The notes: a model not told the origin generated them from the letters alone. A DNA stretch of 64,000 nucleotides from Mesobacillus harenae (GCF_013343715.1 NZ_JABUNR010000014.1:1-64000); one strand, 5' to 3'. Numbered from the stretch's first letter, positions 27,302-38,144 are shown. Numbers and translations: made by a program.

Positions 27302-27868
27302 ATGAATAAAAAACAGCTGATTCGCCAGGAAATGAAACAGCAGCTAGCTCAGTTAGCCCGTCCCGAGTATGAAGATAAATCCTATCAGATAGCGACCTCT
27401 CTTTATCAGGACGTTCTCTGGAAAAAAGCAAAAACGATCGGGATTACCATATCTCGTCCTCCAGAAGTTGATACTATGCAGATAATCAGAAAAGGCTGGG
27501 AAGAAGGGAAACGAGTGGTGGTCCCAAAATGCTTTCCAAAAGACAAAAAAATGACATTTAGAACATTATCAAGGTTTTCTGAGCTAGAGTCGGTATACTA
27601 TGGTCTATTTGAACCAATAGAGACACAAACCGAAGAAGTTGTTCCCGAACAAATAGACTTAATTGTTGTGCCTGGCCTTGCTTTTACAATGGAAGGATTC
27701 CGCCTTGGTTTCGGAGGAGGCTATTATGACAGATACTTAAGTCATTTTAAGGGGGATACCATAGCTTTAGCTTTTTTGGAACAAATCAGACCAGACCTCC
27801 CAATTGAACCTCATGATATTCCAGTTGCAAAAATAATTTCCGAATGGGGTAATACCACTTGGGATTAA
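27302..27868 (+). CDS. 5-formyltetrahydrofolate cyclo-ligase (YqgN)
   Basis: Converts 5-formyl-THF to 5,10-methenyl-THF using ATP, recycling folate. 188 residues with the N-terminal KKQLIRQEMKQQL helix and the family signature GLAFTMEGFRLGFGGGYYDRYL (nucleotide/folate site, about 128-148). ATG 27302 follows GGAGGAAAG. B. subtilis yqgN has the same neighbour (rpmG). The stop overlaps the start of the DUF92 gene by 10 bp. Confidence 0.93.
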   Translation: MNKKQLIRQEMKQQLAQLARPEYEDKSYQIATSLYQDVLWKKAKTIGITISRPPEVDTMQIIRKGWEEGKRVVVPKCFPKDKKMTFRTLSRFSELESVYYGLFEPIETQTEEVVPEQIDLIVVPGLAFTMEGFRLGFGGGYYDRYLSHFKGDTIALAFLEQIRPDLPIEPHDIPVAKIISEWGNTTWD

Positions 27869-28650
27869 GTGAAACTCTTTTATTAATTTTTATTTTGTTC
27901 TCTGCAACGCTAGGATTTTTCGTGAAATTTTTGAATTTTTCTGGAATGGTGGCATCTATTGCAGTCGGGACTGGGGTTGCATTGGGCTTTGGAATAAAGG
28001 GCCTTATTTTGCTTGGAATATTTTTTGTTTCATCAAGCCTTTTAAGCAAATTTAAACAAAAGAAGAAGGCCTACTTAAAGGAAATTCATGCTAAAGGATC
28101 AGAGCGTGATTGGACTCAGGTTGTCGCTAATGGTGGGGCGGCTGCAGGTGTAGGCTTCTTAGCTTTCTTTTACCCAGATCAAGTTTGGGTGCCTGTCATT
28201 GCTGTCCTTATTTCAAGTGTTAATGCCGATACATGGGCTTCTGAAATTGGCACGATGGTTGGAAAAGCTCCAATTTCGGTTCGGAATTTTAAAAAAGTTG
28301 AAGCAGGTACGTCTGGAGCAGTAACAGTGGAGGGCACTTTGGCTGCTGCTGCCGGTTCTTTAGCAGTTACCGTGGCAGCTGGTGTTCTTTTTGTTTTAGC
28401 TCCTACACATCTTCTGATCATATTTTTCTTGGGGTTCACGGGGTGTTTCATTGATACGTGGCTTGGAGCATTTGTTCAAGGTTCCTTCAAATGCAGAGTC
28501 TGCTCTCTAAACACCGAGCGTGCCATTCACTGCAGCCAGCCAACTCGTTTAATAAGCGGGAGGAAATGGATAAACAATGACATGGTTAATTTTTTGTCAA
28601 GTGTGATTCCTGCAGCAATAGCGCATTTTATCTTTCTGAATGTTTTGTAA
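27859..28650 (+). CDS. DUF92 family integral membrane protein
   Basis: 263 residues, about six or seven transmembrane helices. DUF92 features: SSSLLSKFKQKKK, VVANGGAAAGVG (about 88), SSVNADTWASEIG (about 117), and GTSGAVTVEGTLAA. Plant relatives (VTE6) are phytyl-phosphate kinases and animal ones are TMEM19; the bacterial role is unknown. A CRVC..HC cysteine/histidine cluster (about 212-228) is in a loop. The start is TTG overlapping yqgN, with GGGG about ten bases upstream. I do not know a B. subtilis counterpart here. Confidence 0.82.
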   Translation: MGLSETLLLIFILFSATLGFFVKFLNFSGMVASIAVGTGVALGFGIKGLILLGIFFVSSSLLSKFKQKKKAYLKEIHAKGSERDWTQVVANGGAAAGVGFLAFFYPDQVWVPVIAVLISSVNADTWASEIGTMVGKAPISVRNFKKVEAGTSGAVTVEGTLAAAAGSLAVTVAAGVLFVLAPTHLLIIFFLGFTGCFIDTWLGAFVQGSFKCRVCSLNTERAIHCSQPTRLISGRKWINNDMVNFLSSVIPAAIAHFIFLNVL

Positions 28651-28702
28651 CAAATCGTCCATAAAGATGGCGTTTACATGGGTGGAAATCATATTTCTTA
28701 TT

Positions 28703-28720
28703 TTGTGGATAATTGTACAA
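28703..28720. promoter_or_regulatory. Candidate Rex operator upstream of ldh
   Basis: TTGTGGATAATTGTACAA is an 18-bp near-palindrome matching 13 of 18 positions of the Bacillus Rex consensus TTGTGAAATATTTCACAA, with both outer half-sites intact (TTGTG, ACAA). It is 187 bp before the lactate dehydrogenase gene. Rex represses fermentation genes until NADH rises. Confidence 0.6.
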
Positions 28721-28864
28721 TGTTAATTGAGAGCCTTTTTTGCAGCTGCTTTTAATACTTAATAAATCATTCATTAAACCGCCCGCTTTATGAATGTAGT
28801 TTAACCTTTGTTTAGCATGGATCTATTGATTTGCTTGAAACATGAACAGAATGAACATCAATAA

Positions 28865-29866
<1,002 letters not shown>

Positions 29867-29878
29867 TTATAACAAATG

Positions 29879-29907
29879 AAGCCAGGCCTAGGGGACTTGG
29901 CTTTTTA
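29879..29907 (+). terminator. Weak terminator after ldh
   Basis: AAGCCAGG/CTTGGCTT stem with one mismatch, followed by TTT. Confidence 0.55.
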
Positions 29908-30085
29908 GCACATGGGATTTAAAATCCCGAGCCTGCATATTGTCCGCGAAAAGTGGCTGCATTGAATTATCAACCTTAAGCATTAATAAAAGCCTTACAA
30001 TAAAATAAAAGGTTAGAAAAGGAAAAATAATATACGGATAAAGTCTCAGTCTGAATAGAAACATAAGATTGTAGGAGGGATGCAG

Positions 30086-30283
30086 ATGTTAAGAAGAATG
30101 ACTTCCTACTTTCTAGTAGGCGCTGCAGGTTATTACGCTTATCAAAACCGCTACAGATTAATGAATGGAGTGCTTGGGAATACATGGGTGCGCCAGAGGT
30201 TTGTTGGTTCCTTAATGGGAATTCCAGGATTAAGGAATAAAATGATGCAGTCTGTGTTCTCCGGACCTCAGGATATTCGATAA
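30086..30283 (+). CDS. Small hypothetical protein (possible YqgO equivalent)
   Basis: 65 residues, basic, with one hydrophobic stretch near the N-terminus (TSYFLVGAAGYYAY). AGGAGGG abuts an ATG at 30080; the ATG at 30086 has proper spacing and is chosen. A terminator follows directly. The function is unknown; only the position before gluP suggests B. subtilis YqgO. Confidence 0.7.
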   Translation: MLRRMTSYFLVGAAGYYAYQNRYRLMNGVLGNTWVRQRFVGSLMGIPGLRNKMMQSVFSGPQDIR

Positions 30284-30310
30284 AAAGACCTTTCAGGGTC
30301 TTTTTATTTT
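30282..30310 (+). terminator. Terminator after the small hypothetical gene
   Basis: AAAAAGACC/GGTCTTTTT stem with loop TTTCAG, starting at the stop codon. Confidence 0.88.
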
Positions 30311-30505
30311 TGCTCAACTAGAGGGCAGGTTTTATTTTGGGGAGGACAGACCCAGCGAACACATTATTATCGAACAAAACACTATTTCGTTTATAATGGA
30401 TTTGACAGGAAAGAATACCGAACATACACACTATAAAATGACCTGCCTACTGATATGCGTTACGGGGTTGTTTGAATAGCCCATATACAGAAAGAAGGGA
30501 ATCGG

Positions 30506-32059
30506 TTGAGTTTTACAGAGGATTATACATTTTGGCGGTTGGCTGATTTTTTTATAAAAACTAAACAGTATCGAATTTTGCAAGTATCAAAAGACCAGAA
30601 GGAATTATGGCTTGAAAAAACAGAAGATAAATCTGCCCAAATCATTAGGCTTTTTCAATATAACTTAGATTGGAGCAATTGGCTGCAAAGAGACATTGAG
30701 CTGACAGCTGCTAATGGGGATAGAATCAGAAAGAAGCTGCTTAAAAGGCAGTTGAAGGTTATGAACATATATGTGACGCCTTTTCCCCCTGTTGACGATT
30801 ATGAACCAATAATTGCTAAACCTTATCAGGGTCCTAAGGGGAAAGTTGAGGTTTCTTCCCTCATAATAGCTCAAAGTAACATTGTTGCTGAGCACGAAAA
30901 AATTGCCCGCTTATTTAACGAAACTGTTTCTTTTACTATACAAGATGAATATACGAGTGAAGATGTGGACAGGATGAAAAATTCTGCCTTGACCTATGCC
31001 TTGAATAAAGCAAAAGAGGAAAAATCGATTTTTGAGTTTGGTAAACCCTTTTTAACATATGTATTTATTTTTATCCAGATTGCTATGTTCCTATGGCTTG
31101 AAATGAACGGTGGAAGCACTAATACATCGACACTAATTAAGTATGGTGCCAAATTTAATCCACTAATTCTGGAAGGAGAATGGTGGCGATTTTTTACTCC
31201 GATCGTTCTTCATATCGGATTACTGCATCTCTTGATGAATACAATAGCCTTATTTTACCTTGGGCCATTGGTTGAAAGGCTGTATGGAAGCGGTCGTTTT
31301 TTACTGATCTATTTGTTCGCTGGGTTTTCGGGTTCACTTGCAAGCTTTATATTCAGCCCTCACCTGTCAGCAGGAGCCAGCGGAGCCATTTTCGGATGTT
31401 TTGGTGCATTGTTATATTTCGGGGTTATCCATCCGAGGCTCTTTTTCAGGACAATGGGTATGAACATATTGATTGTAATAGGCATTAACCTGGTGTTTGG
31501 CTTTACTATACCGGGGATTGATAATGCGGGACACATTGGAGGTCTGGCAGGAGGATTTGCTGCTGCTGGGGTTGTCCATTTTCCTAGGAAAAGGAGATTG
31601 CTAATCCAGCTATTATTTACGCTGGGGGTAGCAGCTATAGTAAGTTGGTCTCTATCCTATGGATATGGAGACACTACCAAAATGGTCGATAGGCAGTCGA
31701 TTTTAGTTTTGGCTCAGCAGCACATCCAAGAGGAGCGGTACGATGATGCTTACCGTCTGCTTACTAGTTACTTGGAAGAAGAGAATGAATCTGAAGAAGT
31801 TCTGTTTCTCCTCTCCTTTACAGAGATAAAGCTTGGCAATCTGGACGAGGCCCGGAGTCATCTTCATAAAGTTATTGAGCTGGATCCGGAGTTTCATGAA
31901 GCACAATACAATTTAGCGCTTGTTTATTTGGAACAAAGTAATCCTGACCAAGCACTTATATATAGCAAAAATGCTATTCAATTAGAGCCCGATAATAAAG
32001 AATATCAGGATCTGCTAAACAGAATTAACGGTTTTTTGGGAGAAGCTGACGGAGCATAA
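30506..32059 (+). CDS. gluP: Rhomboid intramembrane protease GluP (YqgP)
   Basis: 517 residues in three parts: a soluble N-terminal domain of about 180 residues, a rhomboid core (about 185-400) with six or seven helices, and C-terminal TPR repeats (about 420-510, EVLFLLSFTEIKLGNLDEARSHL and HEAQYNLALVYLEQSNPDQAL). Catalytic Ser is in GASGAIFG (about 295) and His in HIGGLAGG (about 345). B. subtilis YqgP cleaves membrane proteins and acts with FtsH in quality control. The start is TTG 30506 with GAAGGGA upstream. Its 3' end overlaps the convergent gene by 35 bp. Confidence 0.93.
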   Translation: MSFTEDYTFWRLADFFIKTKQYRILQVSKDQKELWLEKTEDKSAQIIRLFQYNLDWSNWLQRDIELTAANGDRIRKKLLKRQLKVMNIYVTPFPPVDDYEPIIAKPYQGPKGKVEVSSLIIAQSNIVAEHEKIARLFNETVSFTIQDEYTSEDVDRMKNSALTYALNKAKEEKSIFEFGKPFLTYVFIFIQIAMFLWLEMNGGSTNTSTLIKYGAKFNPLILEGEWWRFFTPIVLHIGLLHLLMNTIALFYLGPLVERLYGSGRFLLIYLFAGFSGSLASFIFSPHLSAGASGAIFGCFGALLYFGVIHPRLFFRTMGMNILIVIGINLVFGFTIPGIDNAGHIGGLAGGFAAAGVVHFPRKRRLLIQLLFTLGVAAIVSWSLSYGYGDTTKMVDRQSILVLAQQHIQEERYDDAYRLLTSYLEEENESEEVLFLLSFTEIKLGNLDEARSHLHKVIELDPEFHEAQYNLALVYLEQSNPDQALIYSKNAIQLEPDNKEYQDLLNRINGFLGEADGA

Positions 32060-32903
32060 TCGATTCTCCATCTTTTGTTTCTGTGAAAATCAGCAGTTCA
32101 GGCTTCTTCTTTGAAATCATAATTAGCGGAATGGTACTGTAATCAGGAGCGATTACCGTGCCATCCGTCTTTTTAATTCCCTGGAAATAATTTTTATACA
32201 AGCCCTCCCATAGATTGCCAATTATGATATCGGAATTTTTGCGGTTATAGCCAGGAATGGGTTTTTGTTCATATTGAGGCAGTTCAGTCAATAACAATGG
32301 TACATAGTTATTCCTATCAACTCCATGTACTTTAAGTGCCTTTAGCAGATTTTGCTCGTTTCGGGATTTAAAAACTCTGTCTAATACAGTTTTCCATTCC
32401 AATTCCACCTTTGTGTGAGCCGTTCGGAAGGAGGCAAGCGGGCTGAACGAAGAATCTATTATATACAATCGGTCGGATGACATTTTTTGTGAACTGAAGA
32501 TGTCTTCCTCTTTATTATGGATTTCTGAATAATGAAAAGAGATCGCATCATACACTCCACTCTCTTTGCTTTTTATTATCTGTTCTTGGCTTATCTCTTT
32601 TGTTTCTTGTTTCCACGGTCCTAACTTTCCCGCTAAACGTCCATTTTTAAACAAAAATCCAATATCCTGACGAAGGTAGGCCTCCTGTTCTAGATTGGAA
32701 GAGATCTTCCAGTTCACTGAATGTGAATTGTCTTCTGTATGATCAAGCAAAGTGAGTTCAGTGATTGCTTTGGTGTATGAGATGCTTGGATGAATAGGGA
32801 AAAAGATAATACTTTCTTTACTTTCAAGATTGAATTCTTTCATTAAAATTGGTGAAATGGAAATTCCGAGTGCTATCACAAAAACTAACATGTACTTTCT
32901 CAT
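32025..32903 (-). CDS. Hypothetical secreted or membrane-anchored protein
   Basis: 292 residues with an N-terminal hydrophobic segment (YMLVFVIALGISISPIL) that may be a signal peptide or anchor; the remainder is hydrophilic and mixed alpha/beta. No cysteine lipobox. Not recognised. ATG 32903 with AAAGAGGG upstream. It converges with gluP and the two coding regions overlap by 35 bp, so either its C-terminus or that of GluP constrains the other. Confidence 0.65.
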   Translation of the reverse strand: MRKYMLVFVIALGISISPILMKEFNLESKESIIFFPIHPSISYTKAITELTLLDHTEDNSHSVNWKISSNLEQEAYLRQDIGFLFKNGRLAGKLGPWKQETKEISQEQIIKSKESGVYDAISFHYSEIHNKEEDIFSSQKMSSDRLYIIDSSFSPLASFRTAHTKVELEWKTVLDRVFKSRNEQNLLKALKVHGVDRNNYVPLLLTELPQYEQKPIPGYNRKNSDIIIGNLWEGLYKNYFQGIKKTDGTVIAPDYSTIPLIMISKKKPELLIFTETKDGESIMLRQLLPKNR

Positions 32904-33070
32904 AAAAACCCTCTTTTTAAAATAATTTAAATCAACAGGCTGTCCTTTATTGATAGTTATGCCAGGTAGTCTGAGTAAATGCCGCTAAAAAGTATGTTTT
33001 TACCAATGAATGGCTATGATGTGGATAGTCGAAATTCGAGACGGAATAAAGCAGCTTTAAGAGGTGTAAA

Positions 33071-34528
33071 ATGGAACAGCCTAAAAATCTAGTAAAATCA
33101 TCATTAAAAGATAATATAAGTTATTTACGGACAGAGCTTGGAGTCGAGAAAAGCTTTGATGTAATTCAGCTCGACGCAGAACATGCGGGCAGAGAAATGG
33201 CTTTTTATTTTGTTGATGGCTTTGTAAAAGATGATATTCTTCTGCATCTCATGAAGATTTTCATCAAGCTGAAGGAAGAGGATATTCACTCTGATACATT
33301 AAAAAAACTTGTCAAATCATTTATTCCTTATGTCGAGGTGGAAACAACCAATGACCTTGATAAAGTTGTAGATGCAGTGCTGGCCGGACCTACTGCCCTT
33401 GTTGTCGATGGGGTAGATGAGGTTATTCTGATTGATGCGAGAACATATCCAGCTCGGGGACCAGAGGAGCCTGATACAGAGAGAGTAGTCAGAGGCTCCA
33501 GGGATGGATTTGTCGAGACTCTTGTATTCAATACTGCACTGACGAGAAGAAGGATTCGAGACCGGACATTTCGGATCGAGTATATGCAAGTTGGCCGACG
33601 TTCGAAAACCGATATAGCGGTTTGTTATATTGAGGATATCGCTGACCCAGCTATGGTACAAGAAATGAAGGATTCACTCGCAAAGATTGATACCGACGGC
33701 ATTCCGATGGCTGAAAAAACGATTGAAGAATTTATTGGCGGCCAGCATTGGAACCCATTTCCAGTTGTCCGTTATACGGAGCGTCCCGATACAGCAGCCA
33801 CACACCTTTATGAAGGACATATTTGTATAATTGTAGATGGCTCCCCGAGCGTTCTGATCACTCCCACCACATTTTGGCATCATCTTCAGCATGCGGAAGA
33901 GTACCGAAATAAACCTGTGGTGGGTGCATACTTAAGATTTGTTCGCTATATTGCTGTTTGGGCATCGATTTTCCTGCTGCCGTTATGGTACCTGTTTGCG
34001 GTTGAACCAAATCTCTTGCCCGAACAGTTTGCATATATCGGCCCGAACGAAGATGGTAAAGTACCGCTATTGCTGCAATTTCTTATCGTTGAGATAGGAA
34101 TTGATATGTTAAGGATGGCGGCGATCCATACGCCTACAGCTTTAGCAACAGCACTTGGGCTTATTGCTGCATTAATGATTGGACAGGTTGCAGTGGAAGT
34201 AGGGCTCTTAACAAATGAAGTTATTTTATATTTGGCAATGGCTGCCATAGGTACCTTTGCAACTCCAAGCTATGAGCTAAGCTTAGCCAACCGTATTGTA
34301 AGGATCCTTTTGCTTGTTGCAACAGCCTTATTTAATGTTTATGGATTTGTAATCGGCATTGTTGTAATGATCATCCTGCTTTCAAGAATGAAGTCATTTG
34401 GAGTTCCATATATGTGGCCTTTTATACCGTTCAGCCCAAGAGGGTTTGCTGATGTTTTAATACGTGCCCCTATCCCTTTGAAAAATAAGCGCCCTAAAGT
34501 ACTTAATCCACAGGATCCTGATAGATAA
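33071..34528 (+). CDS. SpoVAF-like spore germination protein (GerA A-subunit family)
   Basis: 485 residues: a soluble N-terminal domain (about 1-275) and a membrane domain with about five helices (about 285-450), as in GerAA-type proteins. The family signature VRGSRDGFVETLVFNTALTRRRIRD (about 140) and PTTFWHHLQHAEEY are present. The N-terminus (LGVEKSFDVIQLD, GREMAFYFVDGFVKDD) looks most like SpoVAF, a GerA relative of the spore inner membrane. It stands alone, without B or C germinant receptor genes or a spoVA operon. ATG 33071 with AAGAGGTG upstream. Expression in the forespore is expected but I saw no clear sigma-G promoter. Confidence 0.85.
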   Translation: MEQPKNLVKSSLKDNISYLRTELGVEKSFDVIQLDAEHAGREMAFYFVDGFVKDDILLHLMKIFIKLKEEDIHSDTLKKLVKSFIPYVEVETTNDLDKVVDAVLAGPTALVVDGVDEVILIDARTYPARGPEEPDTERVVRGSRDGFVETLVFNTALTRRRIRDRTFRIEYMQVGRRSKTDIAVCYIEDIADPAMVQEMKDSLAKIDTDGIPMAEKTIEEFIGGQHWNPFPVVRYTERPDTAATHLYEGHICIIVDGSPSVLITPTTFWHHLQHAEEYRNKPVVGAYLRFVRYIAVWASIFLLPLWYLFAVEPNLLPEQFAYIGPNEDGKVPLLLQFLIVEIGIDMLRMAAIHTPTALATALGLIAALMIGQVAVEVGLLTNEVILYLAMAAIGTFATPSYELSLANRIVRILLLVATALFNVYGFVIGIVVMIILLSRMKSFGVPYMWPFIPFSPRGFADVLIRAPIPLKNKRPKVLNPQDPDR

Positions 34529-34650
34529 GTAATCTTTAGAAAAAGCGGAAGGATAGCTTCATGTTTACTTGAGGAGAATCGCCTTGTACACTATACTAAG
34601 TGAAGGCAACATAGCTTGCTTTTATTTACTAGTAGTGAGGGAAGGTTAAT

Positions 34651-34872
34651 TTGAAAAGCATATATGATATACAGAAACTTTTAATAAAATATGGAACGAT
34701 TGTTTATATCGGTGACAGAGTTTCTGACTTAGAGATGATGGAGTCAGAAATAAAGGATCTTCACGAGGCTAGATTAATTGAGACAATAGAATTCCAAACA
34801 GCCTTAATGGTACTGCGACGTGAAATTCGAATCGAAAAAGAGAAGAGACAAAGAAACAGACGGGAAAGGTGA
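34651..34872 (+). CDS. DUF910 protein YqgQ
   Basis: 73 residues, helical and charged with a basic tail (KEKRQRNRRER). Matches YqgQ (DUF910), which has a three-helix nucleic-acid-binding-like fold; its role is unknown. TTG start with GAGGGAAGG upstream. Lies 8 bp before glcK, as in B. subtilis yqgQ-glcK. Confidence 0.9.
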   Translation: MKSIYDIQKLLIKYGTIVYIGDRVSDLEMMESEIKDLHEARLIETIEFQTALMVLRREIRIEKEKRQRNRRER

Positions 34873-34880
34873 AATGAAGT

Positions 34881-35855
34881 ATGACGGAAAAATGGTTGGT
34901 TGGTGTCGACCTTGGGGGGACAACGACAAAGCTGGCTTTTATCAATTTATATGGGGAAATTATCGAAAAATGGGAAATAACAACCGATACTTCTAAAGAA
35001 GGAAAAAACATCGTAACGAACATTGCTAAATCGATTGATGAACAACTCGAATTTCTTGGACACCCGAAAGGTGGAGTACTCGGAGTAGGTATGGGGGCTC
35101 CAGGGCCAGTTAATCTTGAAACAGGTATTATTTATGGAGCGGTAAATCTTGGCTGGAAAGAAGAATACCCACTCCAAAATATAATGGAGGCTGAGACATC
35201 TCTCCCAGTAATTATTGATAATGATGCGAACTGTGCAGCCCTTGGCGAAATGTGGAAGGGTGCAGGGAACGAAGCAAAGGATCTCGTCTGTGTAACTCTA
35301 GGAACCGGAGTTGGCGGCGGCATTATTACAAATGGAAGTATAGTACATGGTAAAAGCGGTGCAGCTGGAGAAATCGGGCATATTACTTCTGTGCCAAATG
35401 GAGGATTTAAATGCAATTGCGGCAAAACAGGCTGTTTGGAAACGGTGGCTTCTGCCACTGGGATTGTCCGCATAGCGGCACAGGCCATCCAGTCCAGTAA
35501 CCGTGAAACAGAGCTCGCTGCAATATTTAAACGAAACAACAAGGTGTCAGCAAAAGATATCTTTGACTTGGCTCGAAAACATGATCAGGATGCATTGCGT
35601 GTTATAGAAGAAGTTGCCTTCCATCTTGGACTGGCCCTCGCTAATTTAGCCAATACACTAAATCCGAATAGCATTATTATTGGTGGTGGTGTATCTAAAG
35701 CGGGAAACCTTTTGCTGGACCGTGTACGGATGAACTTTTTAAAATTCGCTTTTCCAAGAGTAGCGAAATCGACTGAACTAGGTCTAGCTACTCTTGGAAA
35801 CGATGCAGGTGTAATTGGTGCTGCATGGCTTGTGAAAAATAAACTCAGCCTTTAA
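34881..35855 (+). CDS. glcK: Glucokinase GlcK (ROK family)
   Basis: ATP-dependent phosphorylation of glucose in the cytosol. 324 residues: N-terminal phosphate loop DLGGTTTKLAF, GAPGPVN, catalytic Asp in IDNDANCAALGE (about 115), GTGVGGGI, and the ROK zinc motif CNCGKTGCLE (about 178-187). C-terminal GGGVSKAG. ATG 34881 with GGGAAAGG upstream, in an operon with yqgQ. Ended by a terminator at 35866. Confidence 0.95.
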   Translation: MTEKWLVGVDLGGTTTKLAFINLYGEIIEKWEITTDTSKEGKNIVTNIAKSIDEQLEFLGHPKGGVLGVGMGAPGPVNLETGIIYGAVNLGWKEEYPLQNIMEAETSLPVIIDNDANCAALGEMWKGAGNEAKDLVCVTLGTGVGGGIITNGSIVHGKSGAAGEIGHITSVPNGGFKCNCGKTGCLETVASATGIVRIAAQAIQSSNRETELAAIFKRNNKVSAKDIFDLARKHDQDALRVIEEVAFHLGLALANLANTLNPNSIIIGGGVSKAGNLLLDRVRMNFLKFAFPRVAKSTELGLATLGNDAGVIGAAWLVKNKLSL

Positions 35856-35865
35856 TGGGTGGAGT

Positions 35866-35910
35866 AGACAGGAAGTCTCAGCTAGCTAAGGGGGGTTCCT
35901 GTCTTTTTTT
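35866..35910 (+). terminator. Terminator after glcK
   Basis: AGACAGGAA/TTCCTGTCT stem with a long loop and a seven-T run. Confidence 0.85.
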
Positions 35911-35999
35911 GGCTGCTTTAATTATATTGCTGAATCTATTTGAATTTAACAATAATAACGCTTTTTAAATAGACTTACTTTTCTGAATATGGGTAAACT

Positions 36000-36025
36000 T
36001 GAAACTTTTATATGGGTCAATCGTC
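36000..36025 (+). promoter_or_regulatory. ECF-sigma type promoter upstream of the LTA synthase gene
   Basis: TGAAAC, exactly 16 bases, then CGTC. This is the Bacillus sigma-M/W/X-type promoter pattern. It ends 141 bp before the start codon and no other gene intervenes, suggesting control by cell-envelope stress. Confidence 0.65.
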
Positions 36026-36166
36026 TAATACATAGGATCATTAAAACGGATATATTTACCAGTGTTTATGGGGAGAATTTGAATTTGAAATAATCACAAG
36101 ATTACTCTAAAAACTTTTTACATTATTTTCAGGTAAAATCCCCGTTACGTAAATTAGGGAGGGAAC

Positions 36167-38044
36167 ATGATGGATAAGTCTGGCTGGTCAAAAATACCAC
36201 TGATTGCCTTTGCAACAGTTTTGCTATGGCTTAAAACATATATTGTCTATAAAACTAGTTTTGATATAAAAATTGAAAATTGGAAACAGGAGCTTATTCT
36301 GTTTATTAATCCGCTCAGCTTTTTAATGCTCATTTTTGGAATCAGCCTTTTTATGAAAAAGAAAAACCAAACTAGGCTTATACTGATCAGCAGTTTTATC
36401 ATATCAGCTGTTCTTTATGCAAATGTTGTTTTCTACCGGTTCTTTAATGATTTTCTGACAGTCCCAGTTCTTTTTCAAACGAGCAATATGAGTGATTTAG
36501 GCAGCAGTGTTAATGAACTTGTTAATCTTGTGGATTTATTTTACTTTGCAGATTTTATCGCTTTAGCAGCCATCATTAAATTTATGCCACAGCATATAGG
36601 ATACCGACAATATTCCAAAGTAAACCGGCGGACATATTTCTTGATAGCCCTGGCACTTGCTTTCTTTAACCTTGGGCTGGTAGAGACTGAACGCCCACAG
36701 TTACTAACACGTACTTTTGACAGAGAAATGCTTGTTAAAAATATTGGCACATATAACTATCACATTTATGATATATTTCTACAATCCAAATCATCGGCCC
36801 AGCGCGCATTGGCAGACGGAAGTGAGCTGGCTGATATAGATAACTATATACGTGCTAATCATCAGCAGCCTAATCCAGACTTGTTCGGCATAGCAAAGAA
36901 TAAGAACGTAATTCTTATATCGTTAGAATCAACGCAAAGCTTCGTAATAAATGAAACAGTAAATGGGCAGGAGATTACCCCTTTTTTAAACGACTTTATC
37001 AAAGAAAGCTACTATTTTAATAACTTTTACCATCAAACGGGGCAAGGGAAAACTTCGGATTCTGAATTTGTTGTAGAAAACTCTCTTTACCCTTTAAGCA
37101 GGGGAGCCGTCTTTTTTACACACTCTGGAAATGAATACAATGCCACACCGGATATACTAAATAAAATTGGTTATTTTACAGCTTCACTCCATGCAAACAA
37201 CAAAAGTTTCTGGAACCGTGATATCATGTATAAATCATTAGGGTATGAGCGATTTTATTCTATGCCTGATTATAAGATTAGCGAAGAAAACTCGATTGGC
37301 TGGGGGATGAAAGATATTGACTTTTTTGACCAGTCAGTTCAGCACTTAAAAGAAATGCCTGAGCCTTTCTATGCGAAATTCATTACCCTAACTAACCACT
37401 TTCCATTTGAACTTGGAGAAGAAGACAGTCTTATAGAACCGTATACTTCTGATAATAAAACAGTCAATAATTACTTCCCAACTGTGCGGTACACAGACGA
37501 AGCGATAAAGCTTTTTATTGAAAAATTAAAAGATGAGGGTCTCTATGAAGATTCAATTATTATCATTTATGGTGACCATTATGGTATTTCTGAAAATCAT
37601 AATAAGGCAATGGGAGAGTTCCTTGGTACTGAGGTTACCCCGTTCGTAAGCACTCAACTTCAGCGGGTACCGTTAATTATTCATATACCGGGGCAACAGG
37701 GCAAAGTGATCCCCACGGTATCTGGACAAATTGACTTAAAACCAACAATACTTCATTTACTTGGGGTTGATACTAAGGAAGATTTTGAGTTTGGTGCTGA
37801 CCTTCTGGCCGATGATCGATTGGAATTTACAGTTCTGCGTGACGGAAGTTTCATAACCAAAGATTATCTATATACGAGAGACACCTGTTACGAAAAAGCG
37901 ACCGGAGAACCAGCAGATGTTTCCGCTTGTGATCCTTATATGGAAAAGGCAAAAACCGAGCTTGAGTACTCTGATAAAATTATTTATGGAGATTTGCTTC
38001 GGTTTTATGAGCAAGATGAGCTTCAGGAAATAAATGAAGAATGA
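36167..38044 (+). CDS. Lipoteichoic acid synthase family protein YqgS
   Basis: Transfers glycerol phosphate from phosphatidylglycerol to the LTA chain, or primes it. 625 residues: five transmembrane helices (to about 170), then an extracellular sulfatase-like domain. Active-site ESTQSF (metal Glu, about 255) and [13 protein letters not shown], with the Thr that becomes phosphoglycerylated (about 300). [11 protein letters not shown] supplies Asp/His metal ligands (about 470). B. subtilis YqgS is one of four LtaS paralogues. The tail is acidic. An ATG pair at 36167/36170 follows AGGGAGGGA. Confidence 0.92.
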   Translation: MMDKSGWSKIPLIAFATVLLWLKTYIVYKTSFDIKIENWKQELILFINPLSFLMLIFGISLFMKKKNQTRLILISSFIISAVLYANVVFYRFFNDFLTVPVLFQTSNMSDLGSSVNELVNLVDLFYFADFIALAAIIKFMPQHIGYRQYSKVNRRTYFLIALALAFFNLGLVETERPQLLTRTFDREMLVKNIGTYNYHIYDIFLQSKSSAQRALADGSELADIDNYIRANHQQPNPDLFGIAKNKNVILISLESTQSFVINETVNGQEITPFLNDFIKESYYFNNFYHQTGQGKTSDSEFVVENSLYPLSRGAVFFTHSGNEYNATPDILNKIGYFTASLHANNKSFWNRDIMYKSLGYERFYSMPDYKISEENSIGWGMKDIDFFDQSVQHLKEMPEPFYAKFITLTNHFPFELGEEDSLIEPYTSDNKTVNNYFPTVRYTDEAIKLFIEKLKDEGLYEDSIIIIYGDHYGISENHNKAMGEFLGTEVTPFVSTQLQRVPLIIHIPGQQGKVIPTVSGQIDLKPTILHLLGVDTKEDFEFGADLLADDRLEFTVLRDGSFITKDYLYTRDTCYEKATGEPADVSACDPYMEKAKTELEYSDKIIYGDLLRFYEQDELQEINEE

Positions 38045-38107
38045 TAAATGAAGCTTGTGTATTCTTTTAGTAGGTTGGTTAAGGGAAAAAAAAGAACATT
38101 ATTATTG

Positions 38108-38144
38108 GCGATGTAATTTAACCTATGAATTACATCGCTTTTTT
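38108..38144 (+). terminator. Terminator after yqgS
   Basis: Perfect 11-bp stem GCGATGTAATT/AATTACATCGC with a six-T run. Confidence 0.92.

Noticed and set aside
29976..30317. 113-codon minus-strand frame
   Set aside because: Shadow of the small plus-strand gene at 30086-30283, which has a strong ribosome site and a terminator.
32904..33070. Sigma-G promoter before the SpoVAF-like gene
   Set aside because: GAATG and ATGTGGATA-like segments occur but spacing and -10 do not match well enough.
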